Shown here: positions 1 to 5,756 of the stretch, one piece after another
Position numbering within the stretch: the stretch's first letter is position 1
How the letters are laid out: every line of letters begins with the position of its first letter
From: Verrucomicrobiales bacterium
GTDB taxonomy: Bacteria > Verrucomicrobiota > Verrucomicrobiia > Verrucomicrobiales > DEV007
Direction of reading: 5' to 3'
NCBI GenBank assembly: GCA_022424805.1
Contig: JAKMGR010000084.1
Coordinates: 1-5,756 of the forward strand
Length of the DNA: 5,756 nucleotides
Notes under the pieces: generated by a model
What the model was told of the DNA's origin: nothing
Database searches by the model: none
The model's input: the letters and a program-made list of their open reading frames with translations, nothing else
Translations under genes and position numbers: made by a program

Positions 1-1343
1 GTGCATGCATCTTGACGGGACGCAATACCTGGCAATTGGAGGCGGCCGCAAACCACATGCCCTACTTTCCAGCGAAATTCATCAGCTACGCGGAGACCCT
101 AGAGCGGAAAGCCGGATACTTCGTCGGCAGCACCGGAAAGACCTGGGCACCGGGAGTCGCGGAGGACGCGCAGGGAAACAAGCGCTTTCTCGCTGGAAAG
201 CCCTATTTCAAGCACAAGGCCAAGCCGCCGGCAGCGAAAATCTCGAGCAACGACTACGCCCGCAATTTCGAAGATTTCCTGACAGACGCCACAGCCAGCG
301 AAAAGCCCTGGGCATTCTGGTATGGCTCAACGGAACCGCATCGTGCCTACGAATACCGAGCCGGCATTGAAAGAGGCGGCAAGTCTCTGGACGACGTCGA
401 CCGCGTTCCCAAATACTGGCCTGATAACGAGATCGTCCGAACTGACATGCTCGACTACGCGTTTGAGATTGAACATTTTGACATACACCTGCTCCGCATC
501 ATTGAGCATCTGGAGGAAAAAGAGCAGCTCGACAACACGCTGATCGTTGTCACTTCCGACAACGGGATGCCTTTCCCGCGGGTGAAAGGAAATGAATACA
601 TTCACTCGAATCACCTTCCTCTTGCGATCATGTGGAAGGACGGTATCCAGAAACCAGGCCGCGAAATCGATGATTTTGTGAGCTTCATCGACTTCGCTCC
701 CACCTTTCTCGAAGTAGCTGAGCTCGCGCCCGAAAATTCGACCATGGCTGCCCTGACAGGAGCAAGCCTTGTCCCGATTTTCCAATCCGAAAAAGCGGGC
801 CGCGTCATTTCCGAGCGCGACCACGTTCTCATTGGAAAAGAGCGTCACGATGCCGGGCGCCCCAACGACTGGGGATATCCGATCCGCGGCATCGTCACTG
901 CAGAGCACCTTTACCTCCACAACTACGAGCCGGAACGCTGGCCCGCGGGAGACCCCATTACCGGATACCTCAACACGGACGGCAGCCCGACGAAGACATG
1001 GATTCTCGAGGCTCACCGCAACGGCGAAAACACCCACTACTGGAACCTTAATTTCGGCAAGCTCCCGCCCGAGGAATTGTATGAATTGAAGGATGACATC
1101 GATTGCGTAAACAACCTCGCCGAAAGCGAAGCGATGCAGAAGACGAAGCAGCAGCTTCGCGAACGCATGGAGGAAAAACTCCGCCAACAGGAAGATCCTC
1201 GTATGGAGGGAAAAGGCTCTGTGTTCGACAACTACACCATTTCGACTGACTCGAAAGATTTTCACAAACGCTTCACCAATGGCGAGCCGACTCGCGCTGG
1301 CTGGGTGAATCCCGGTGATTTTGAGAAAGAAAATCCAGAGTAA
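1..1343 (+). CDS. Type I sulfatase (S1 family), 5'-truncated by window edge
   Basis: Formylglycine-dependent sulfatase, hydrolysing sulfate esters or sulfamates. The reading frame is open to the left edge: the first complete codons (from base 3) read ACILTGRN, and bases 1-2 (gt) fit the end of an Arg codon. This matches the end of sulfatase signature 1 (C/S-x-P-S-R-x-x-L-L-T-G-R), so the Cys or Ser converted to formylglycine and any signal peptide lie just outside. The TTG at base 12 is inside this signature and is not the start. Signature 2 is seen as [11 protein letters not shown] (about 114-146). A late metal-binding motif [10 protein letters not shown] has its Asp-Asn at 558-563, followed by [11 protein letters not shown]. 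The C-terminal [19 protein letters not shown] (about 1069-1125) is typical of S1 enzymes resembling heparan N-sulfatase. 446 complete codons are visible. The substrate is not determinable. Family call is firm; subfamily is a guess. Confidence 0.93.
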   Translation, partial: ACILTGRNTWQLEAAANHMPYFPAKFISYAETLERKAGYFVGSTGKTWAPGVAEDAQGNKRFLAGKPYFKHKAKPPAAKISSNDYARNFEDFLTDATASEKPWAFWYGSTEPHRAYEYRAGIERGGKSLDDVDRVPKYWPDNEIVRTDMLDYAFEIEHFDIHLLRIIEHLEEKEQLDNTLIVVTSDNGMPFPRVKGNEYIHSNHLPLAIMWKDGIQKPGREIDDFVSFIDFAPTFLEVAELAPENSTMAALTGASLVPIFQSEKAGRVISERDHVLIGKERHDAGRPNDWGYPIRGIVTAEHLYLHNYEPERWPAGDPITGYLNTDGSPTKTWILEAHRNGENTHYWNLNFGKLPPEELYELKDDIDCVNNLAESEAMQKTKQQLRERMEEKLRQQEDPRMEGKGSVFDNYTISTDSKDFHKRFTNGEPTRAGWVNPGDFEKENPE

Positions 1344-1357
1344 AAAATGTTTTAGAT

Positions 1358-1410
1358 CAGCGTCTCGCCGGTTAATCTGCAAAAGCATCCAAGACGTCTG
1401 CCTCTTTTTT
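1358..1410 (+). terminator. Possible hairpin plus T-tract between sulfatase and PHP genes
   Basis: CAGCGTCT (1358-1365) can pair with AGACGTCTG (1392-1400), giving 8 base pairs with one bulged T at 1397 and a loop of 26 bases. Six T's follow at 1405-1410. The arrangement resembles an intrinsic terminator for the sulfatase transcript. However, the loop is long, the stem has a bulge, and the T-tract ends only six bases before the next start codon, so it could equally be a 5' leader structure or chance. Confidence 0.25.
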
Positions 1411-1416
1411 CCTACT

Positions 1417-2646
1417 ATGAAACGCGCCATTTTTCTTACCCTGTTCATTTCACTGACGCAGTCACAAGCTTTTGACTATGACACGACCACTTGGTTCAAA
1501 GGCAACACCCACACTCACTCGCTCTGGAGTGACGGGAATGACTTCCCCGAGATGATCATCGATTGGTACAAGAGCCGCGGCTATGACTTTCTCGCGCTGA
1601 CGGATCACAACATCCTACAGGAAGGCGACAAGTGGATGGACCTTGAGGCAATCAAAAAACGCCAGCGAGCACTCGGACGCGACGCGGTGTCCAAGTGCGT
1701 GGCCCGCTTCGGGGAAGACTGGATTCAGTGGGAGACTCGCAAAGAAAAAAAAGGAATCGTCATGAAGACGCTCGGGCAATGCCGAGCTGAGTTTGAAGAA
1801 CTTGGGAAATTCTATCTCCTCCCTGCCGAGGAAGTCTCCAACAGTGCCAGCAAGAAGCCCGTTCATATCAATGCGCTGAACATCTCAGGCGTCGTCCCTG
1901 CGGTAAAAGACGACGAAGCGACGGTGGCTGATGTCATGCAACAAAGCTTTCAAGCGATCGAAGACCACGGCAAGAAGTCCGGCAAGCCTATCCTCGCCCA
2001 CCTTAATCACCCCAATTTCCAGTGGGCGGTCACCGCGGACGATCTCGCCAAGGTGGCTCTCGGTGGCTACATGGAGATCTACAATGGGCATCCCGGGATC
2101 AATCATCTCGGCGACGCGACGCGTCCAGGAGATGTCAAAATCTGGGATATCGCCAACACCATACGCATCGCCGAAATGAAGACATCCCCCCTCTACGGGG
2201 TCGCGACGGATGACTCGCACACCTATCACGGTGGTGATGTTTCGCCCGGTCGTGGATGGATTGTTGTCGGAGCCGACGAACTGGGTGGCGATGCGCTCAT
2301 CAATGCGATGAAGGCCGGGAAATTCTACGCCAGCAGCGGGGTGGAGATTGAATCAATTCATTTTGACGACAACAACGGAAAGCTGTTCGTAAAAATGAAA
2401 CCCGTCGAGGGAGTCACCTACTCCACTGAGTTTATCGGAACGAGAAAGGGCTACGATGCATCTGCCGAAAACACAGGTATCGGTGAGGTTTTTGCCAGCG
2501 TGGAAGGCAATAATGCTGCCTTCAAAATCCCAGACGATGCACTCTACTTGAGGGCGACTATCAACTCTTCGCGCAAACACCCCAACCCATCCTATCAAGG
2601 TCAGAAAGAGCAGGCTTGGGTGCAGCCGGTTGGGTGGAAAAAATAG
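1417..2646 (+). CDS. Secreted PHP-domain metallohydrolase (CehA/McbA-like)
   Basis: Predicted exported hydrolase of the PHP (polymerase and histidinol phosphatase) superfamily, 409 residues. I chose the ATG at 1417 because it gives a signal peptide (MKRAIFLTLFISLTQSQA, likely cut before FDYD). The frame stays open upstream to 1315, but that 34-residue extension overlaps the sulfatase and buries the signal peptide. Metal-site motifs appear in PHP order: HTH (H32, H34), SDG (D39), TDHN (D63, H64), PAEE (E138, E139), AHLNHPN (H195, H198) and TDDSH (D265, D266, H268). A small beta-rich C-terminal region follows from about residue 305, ending near QAWVQPV. The fold is the one used by CehA/McbA-type hydrolases of esters and amides, but PHP enzymes also act on phosphoesters, so the reaction is unknown. 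No Shine-Dalgarno sequence precedes the start; the 13 bases before it are almost all pyrimidine. It follows the sulfatase by 73 bases on the same strand. Confidence 0.88.
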   Translation: MKRAIFLTLFISLTQSQAFDYDTTTWFKGNTHTHSLWSDGNDFPEMIIDWYKSRGYDFLALTDHNILQEGDKWMDLEAIKKRQRALGRDAVSKCVARFGEDWIQWETRKEKKGIVMKTLGQCRAEFEELGKFYLLPAEEVSNSASKKPVHINALNISGVVPAVKDDEATVADVMQQSFQAIEDHGKKSGKPILAHLNHPNFQWAVTADDLAKVALGGYMEIYNGHPGINHLGDATRPGDVKIWDIANTIRIAEMKTSPLYGVATDDSHTYHGGDVSPGRGWIVVGADELGGDALINAMKAGKFYASSGVEIESIHFDDNNGKLFVKMKPVEGVTYSTEFIGTRKGYDASAENTGIGEVFASVEGNNAAFKIPDDALYLRATINSSRKHPNPSYQGQKEQAWVQPVGWKK

Positions 2647-2650
2647 TTAT

Positions 2651-2664
2651 CTACCCTTCGGTAG
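2651..2664. terminator. Small hairpin at the convergent junction, weak terminator candidate
   Basis: A perfect 5-base-pair inverted repeat, CTACC and GGTAG around a 4-base loop, contains the menE stop codon. It sits 4 bases beyond the stop of the PHP gene. On the - strand a run of six T's follows after a further seven bases; on the + strand only an ATTTGTT stretch follows. The stem is short, so any bidirectional termination role is speculative. Confidence 0.22.
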
Positions 2665-3781
2665 CCATTTGTTCTAGTCGGACGCGGTCGAGCTTTCCAA
2701 TCTCCGTCCTCGGTAGTTGGTCGACGAATACCACTCGCCGGATAGCCTCAATTCCATCGAGCTGAGAATTGAGGTCACATAAAAGATCCGAAGCATCCCG
2801 CTCACAGGCTTCCATCACGACAACCAATTCGTTTTCACGGCGATCATCCGGCAGAGCAATGGCAGTCGCGTCAGATCGCATCCCACGAGCTACAGATTCG
2901 GCCAGTCGATTGACTTCCGAAAGGGAAACCAACTCACCCGAGATCTTCACCAAGTCATCCGCCCTTCCAGAAAATCGGAGCATTCCATCCTGCAGTTCAC
3001 AGTGGTCTCCCGTCACGAACCAACCCCCGTCGTCTCTCGGATCTTCAAATTTCCACTGCGCCCCTTCCCGAATCGCATAACCGGAAAACAGAGCCTCCCC
3101 GCGAATCGCGAGACGCCCAGCGGTGTCGACTTTTGTTTCCCAATGAGAAAGCACTGGCAGCAGATCAACAGAATCATCCTGGGCTGTCGCAATCTGCGAT
3201 CCAGCCTCAGTCATCCCGTAACTGACGCGAACCGGCCAGCCCAGCTCCCGTGCCTTCTCAATCAGGGCGGCATCCATCCGGCCACCACCGAGGAAAACGA
3301 GCTGCAAAGCTTCCGGGCATTGCACTTTATGTAAAACCAGATCATGAAGATGCGTCGGAGTCATCGAAGTCAGCGTGACTGATTTCATCTCCAACACTCG
3401 AATCAGATCAGAGCCATCCCGCTTCCACCCTGCGGAGTCCATTTCCACGATTTGGGAACCGCTCAGGAAGGCACGGGCGTAAATTCCCAGCCCCCCGACA
3501 TGAAAGCCTGACAAGCCAGCCAGGCTCACATCATCCCGACCAAGATCCGAGTGTACGACAACGGCACGAGCCGAGTTGAGAAGAGCGGACTTGGAGAGAA
3601 CTACAAACTTGAAACCGCCGGAGGATCCCGAAGTAGCCAGCACGACTGAATTTTGGATTCCCACGTCGCCCCGCAGAAATGGAACCAGTCCCTCAGCATC
3701 AATCTCCCGGCGCGGATTCAGGCGCAGATCGATGGCTTCAGATTCCCAATATTCGGCAGATGTCAGGCGAGTCGTTTCCAC
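2651..3781 (-). CDS. menE: o-Succinylbenzoate-CoA ligase (MenE), short form
   Basis: ATP-dependent acyl-CoA synthetase expected to convert o-succinylbenzoate to its CoA thioester in menaquinone synthesis (cytoplasmic, adenylate-forming ANL superfamily). 376 residues. Motifs in order: phosphate-binding loop TSGSSGGFK (50-58), SYGMTEAGS (187-195), TGD (257-259), hinge SGRADDLVKISGE (271-283), and the C-terminal PRTEIGKLDR (357-366) with the catalytic Lys at 363. The phosphate loop lies only about 50 residues from the N-terminus, where full-length ligases have roughly 100 or more ahead of it, so part of the usual N-terminal domain is missing. Short MenE-like proteins of this kind are known, so I do not call it broken. 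The start is GTG; the frame is closed upstream by a stop at 3800-3802 and no ATG is available nearby. It overlaps the end of menC by 19 bases, which suggests coupled translation. The MenE identity rests on the motifs plus the menB-menA-menC context. Confidence 0.9.
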   Translation of the reverse strand: METTRLTSAEYWESEAIDLRLNPRREIDAEGLVPFLRGDVGIQNSVVLATSGSSGGFKFVVLSKSALLNSARAVVVHSDLGRDDVSLAGLSGFHVGGLGIYARAFLSGSQIVEMDSAGWKRDGSDLIRVLEMKSVTLTSMTPTHLHDLVLHKVQCPEALQLVFLGGGRMDAALIEKARELGWPVRVSYGMTEAGSQIATAQDDSVDLLPVLSHWETKVDTAGRLAIRGEALFSGYAIREGAQWKFEDPRDDGGWFVTGDHCELQDGMLRFSGRADDLVKISGELVSLSEVNRLAESVARGMRSDATAIALPDDRRENELVVVMEACERDASDLLCDLNSQLDGIEAIRRVVFVDQLPRTEIGKLDRVRLEQMATEG

Positions 3782-4683
3782 GGTAATTTTTCTAATAAGT
3801 CATCAAATCCAAGTCCCGTGCCTTTCACAGGGAGGAGGCGAGGGCCATCGGTGCAAAGGCGCTCGAAAAACTCATCATCCTCGTAGCAGCGGTGAGTGAG
3901 AAGACCGCAGGCGAGTTTCTGAAAACTCAGCTCACCTTCATAAATCGTAGCGGCTTTGTGCGCAGCCCACATCTGCCCAATCGCATGGTCCATGTAGGAA
4001 GTCATGAGAAATCGGGATTCCCCGGATAGGTCGCTGTCCGGTCTTGCTGGCTTTACCACAATTACATCCCCAGGCTGCCATCGCGATCCGCCATCTCTGT
4101 CTACGCCGATTTCGATACCTGCCGCGCGAAGCTGAGACCACCCACCTTCCGAATATTCTTCGGGGTCTTCTACAAAGTCTATTGCCTCAATTTCTTCATC
4201 AGAAAGCTCCCTCCAGAATTCGAGAAACCCACCTGGCTCAAGGCACTCGTTATAATCCAGACGAACGGCAAACCCGGCCTCGATCCAACGTCGCATCTCT
4301 GAACGGGTTGTCGCCGAATCCTGCGTCCCTTTAATTTTTGCGATCCGAAACCCTTCGTCCCTCGCGAAACCAGGATCATCCCCAGGCCGCACCAGCCAAT
4401 GACTTCCTGGAATGGGCTGCTGAAGCCCGACACCACGCTTTCGCATCTCTCCGTCGTAGACCGCACATTCCCTCGCCCCGGCAATCAGCGGGGTTTCAAC
4501 GCCTTCCGTCAGCAACTGCAATTGCACATCTAGGGGATCATCCCCCAACTCCGGCCAGGGGTGAATGCAACCGTGCCCTTCCCCGATTCGGATCAAAGCC
4601 CCCCGCCTCGGTTCTGTCCCGCTGCTAGCATTCAAGGCCGCGCGCGGCTGCAACGCATACTCCCAGTAGTAGATATCGCTCAT
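3763..4683 (-). CDS. menC: o-Succinylbenzoate synthase (MenC), divergent
   Basis: Enolase-superfamily enzyme that dehydrates SHCHC to o-succinylbenzoate for menaquinone synthesis. 306 residues from the ATG at 4683. The frame is open to 4797, but that extension would overlap menA by about 100 bases, whereas 4683 leaves a gap of 8 bases and starts with the family-like MSDIYYWEYALQPR. Catalytic residues inferred from the E. coli pattern: KIK (K116, K118), RLDYNE (D143), DFVEDP (E172), GVDRD (D195) and VVKPAR (K211). The 29- and 23-residue steps between the three acidic ligands match those I recall for E. coli MenC. TSYMDHAIG (228-236) corresponds to the family's conserved TSyldspiG segment. Overall sequence is divergent, as is common for MenC, and the enolase fold also includes N-acylamino acid racemases. 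The position between menA and menE settles the assignment. No clear Shine-Dalgarno sequence is seen. Confidence 0.88.
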   Translation of the reverse strand: MSDIYYWEYALQPRAALNASSGTEPRRGALIRIGEGHGCIHPWPELGDDPLDVQLQLLTEGVETPLIAGARECAVYDGEMRKRGVGLQQPIPGSHWLVRPGDDPGFARDEGFRIAKIKGTQDSATTRSEMRRWIEAGFAVRLDYNECLEPGGFLEFWRELSDEEIEAIDFVEDPEEYSEGGWSQLRAAGIEIGVDRDGGSRWQPGDVIVVKPARPDSDLSGESRFLMTSYMDHAIGQMWAAHKAATIYEGELSFQKLACGLLTHRCYEDDEFFERLCTDGPRLLPVKGTGLGFDDLLEKLPWKRLA

Positions 4684-4691
4684 CGGTTCGA

Positions 4692-5582
4692 TTATCGAGT
4701 CGAATAGTGCCACACCACCATCGTTCCAAAGCCCACCAACTGCAATGCTGCCAAGCCGAGCAAAGCGTTCATCAAGGGGCCCGGTAAGTTGCGACACACG
4801 CCACGGCAGATGATCCCTCCAAGCACGTAGCTGGAAAGCAGAACCGCGAAATACACGAAGTCCTTTCCATCCCGAGTCGCCAGGTGAACCTGCCAGAGCA
4901 ATGCGGGGAGAAGGCAGAAAAAAACGATTTCAATTCGCGCGAAGGTTTTGCCAAAGCGCACCGCCAGAGTTTTCTTCCCTGTTTCGCGATCCTCATCGAC
5001 GTCGCGGAGATTATTGATCGCGATCAGGGCACTGGAATAGAGCCCACACTGCCACGCGAGAGTCCAGATTTCTTTCCCTCCAATTTCTCCAGTTTGGATG
5101 AAATACGATCCTAATACGGCAACTAGGCCGAAGAAGAGAATTACGAAAAGTTCTCCCATTCCACGGTAAGCGAGAGGGAACGGACCGCCGGTGTAGCCGT
5201 AGGCGAGGAAAAGCGAAACCACTCCGATCACAATGACAATCAAACCGTGTTCAAAAATAAGTGGTATCGCGAACAAAGCGGCGAGAATGCAGCAGACGAG
5301 GCCCCCAGCCATCACGACTTTCGGAGAAAGTAGCCCTGTGGCAGTTACCCTTGTCGGCCCTTTACGTTTTTCTGTGTCGGCCCCCTTTCGGTGGTCGATC
5401 GCGTCGTTAAAGAGATTCGTCGCAATCTGAATCCAGATGCAACTGAAGAGAGTGAATCGGAACAGAACCCAGGATCCCGTATCTGGATTACCGTCGAACA
5501 ACACCGGAACAGCCCCCACCCAGACTGGAACAATCGCAGCCGGAAGAGTTTTCGGACGAGCGGCAAGAATCCAGGATTTCAT
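4692..5582 (-). CDS. menA: 1,4-Dihydroxy-2-naphthoate polyprenyltransferase (MenA)
   Basis: Integral membrane prenyltransferase of the UbiA superfamily. It joins a polyprenyl diphosphate to 1,4-dihydroxy-2-naphthoate with loss of CO2, giving demethylmenaquinone. 296 residues, a normal length for MenA. The N-terminal WILAARPKTLPAAIVPVWVG is characteristic of MenA. The first Asp-rich motif is NLFNDAIDHRKGAD (N56, D60, D63, D69) and the second is NNLRDVDEDRETGKKTLAVR (D194, D198); these bind the Mg-diphosphate. About nine hydrophobic segments are visible, roughly at residues 15-29, 38-55, 88-108, 112-129, 143-162, 172-190, 216-232, 242-260 and 270-292. The ATG at 5582 starts directly at the conserved N-terminus. 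It lies 85 bases after menB and 8 bases before menC, and no Shine-Dalgarno sequence is evident. UbiA-type ubiquinone or heme O enzymes are the alternatives, but the context and N-terminus favour MenA. Confidence 0.95.
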   Translation of the reverse strand: MKSWILAARPKTLPAAIVPVWVGAVPVLFDGNPDTGSWVLFRFTLFSCIWIQIATNLFNDAIDHRKGADTEKRKGPTRVTATGLLSPKVVMAGGLVCCILAALFAIPLIFEHGLIVIVIGVVSLFLAYGYTGGPFPLAYRGMGELFVILFFGLVAVLGSYFIQTGEIGGKEIWTLAWQCGLYSSALIAINNLRDVDEDRETGKKTLAVRFGKTFARIEIVFFCLLPALLWQVHLATRDGKDFVYFAVLLSSYVLGGIICRGVCRNLPGPLMNALLGLAALQLVGFGTMVVWHYSTR

Positions 5583-5600
5583 GGGTGTCTTGATTTTGCT

Positions 5601-5644
5601 CTTACTCGTGGCCTAGCTCTCACGGTAATAGGATCACGAGCAAG
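5601..5644 (-). promoter_or_regulatory. Possible RNA hairpin in the menB-menA leader
   Basis: Read on the - strand, CTTGCTCGTG (5644 to 5635) can pair with CACGAGTAAG (5610 to 5601) to give a 10-base-pair stem, with one G-U pair and a 24-base loop. The 3' arm ends 18 bases before the menA ATG. A second copy of the 5' arm lies 18 bases upstream and could replace the first in the stem. A role in transcript stability, partial termination or menA translation is possible but only inferred. Confidence 0.3.
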
Positions 5645-5662
5645 AAAAAGATCACGAGCAAG
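5627..5662. repeat. Two tandem 18-base repeats between menB and menA
   Basis: The unit aaaaagatcacgagcaag (5645-5662) is preceded on the + strand by aataggatcacgagcaag (5627-5644). The copies are identical at 16 of 18 positions, including a 13-base identical end, and begin five bases beyond the menB stop. Only two copies are present. They may be a small local duplication or paired protein or RNA-structure sites. Confidence 0.7.
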
Positions 5663-5667
5663 ATTTG

Positions 5668-5756
5668 CTATGGAACCCGAGGAAACTTCGAAAAGTCCGG
5701 CTTCCGCTTTTCAACGAAGGCATTTTTCCCTTCCTTCGCCTCTTCGCTCATGTAGT
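5668..5756 (-). CDS. menB: 1,4-Dihydroxy-2-naphthoyl-CoA synthase (MenB), C-terminal fragment
   Basis: Only the 3' end of the gene is in the window; the rest continues past the right edge. The last 28 residues before the TAG stop (5670-5668) begin YMSEEAKEG, continue GKNAFVEKRKPDFSKF and end PRVP. This is the conserved MenB tail, which in E. coli has the form EGxNAFxxKRxPDFSKFxRxP. MenB is a crotonase-superfamily enzyme that cyclises o-succinylbenzoyl-CoA to 1,4-dihydroxy-2-naphthoyl-CoA. The tail motif is distinctive and separates MenB from other crotonases, and menA, menC and menE follow directly. The catalytic parts are not visible, so its integrity cannot be judged. Confidence 0.93.
   Translation of the reverse strand, partial: YMSEEAKEGKNAFVEKRKPDFSKFPRVP

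Noticed and set aside
12..14. TTG as the sulfatase start
   Set aside because: It falls inside the conserved LTGR signature, and the frame continues open to the window edge with matching residues.
1392..1399. Palindrome AGACGTCT as an operator
   Set aside because: An 8-base palindrome is common by chance, no second copy or known regulator site is seen, and it is better explained as part of the candidate hairpin.
1315..1416. 34-residue upstream extension of the PHP protein
   Set aside because: It overlaps the sulfatase, is basic and unlike the family, and would bury the signal peptide that begins at the ATG at 1417.
327..1448. A 373-codon open frame on the - strand opposite the sulfatase
   Set aside because: It lies almost wholly antisense to a clear sulfatase gene and shows no recognisable motif. 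Open antisense frames of this size are expected opposite a GC-rich coding sequence.
4044..4628. Open frames on the + strand opposite menC
   Set aside because: They are antisense to menC, low in complexity and without family motifs.
4684..4797. 38-residue upstream extension of MenC
   Set aside because: It overlaps the end of menA by about 100 bases, whereas the ATG at 4683 gives a tight gap and a family-like N-terminus.
5583..5667. A sigma-70 promoter before menA, using TTGCTC and TATTAC on the - strand
   Set aside because: The spacings between the boxes are 7 or 25 bases, neither of which fits the usual 16-18.

Overview
The window looks like a bacterial chromosome segment with two convergent gene blocks and no RNA gene, insertion sequence or CRISPR array that I can see. 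The best guess for the source is a Verrucomicrobiota-type (PVC group) bacterium. That is an inference from three things: an S1 sulfatase next to a secreted PHP hydrolase, a classical o-succinylbenzoate menaquinone pathway with a short MenE and a divergent MenC, and start codons without recognisable Shine-Dalgarno sequences. No marker gene fixes the taxonomy.

The left block is on the + strand. It opens with a type I (S1 family) sulfatase whose N-terminus lies outside the window (1-1343). After a 73-base gap comes a 409-residue PHP-fold metallohydrolase with a signal peptide (1417-2646). The gap holds a possible hairpin followed by six T's. The two genes may work on extracellular or periplasmic substrates, but the substrates cannot be read from the sequence.

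The right block is on the - strand and reads, in transcription order, menB (only its last 29 complete codons and stop, 5668-5756), menA (4692-5582), menC (3763-4683) and menE (2651-3781). Together they make consecutive and late steps of menaquinone synthesis. MenC makes o-succinylbenzoate, MenE activates it to the CoA thioester, MenB closes the naphthoate ring, and MenA attaches the polyprenyl tail at the membrane. The menA-menC gap is 8 bases and menC-menE overlap by 19 bases, so this is very probably one operon. menF, menD and menH are not in view and could lie beyond the right edge.

The two blocks meet tail to tail with only 4 bases between stop codons, next to a small hairpin that contains the menE stop. 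The most structured non-coding DNA is the 85-base menB-menA gap. It has an 18-base unit repeated twice in tandem (16/18 identical), and both copies can pair with a third, inverted copy. I found no clear evidence of a wholly new system; the findings are modest and are scored that way.
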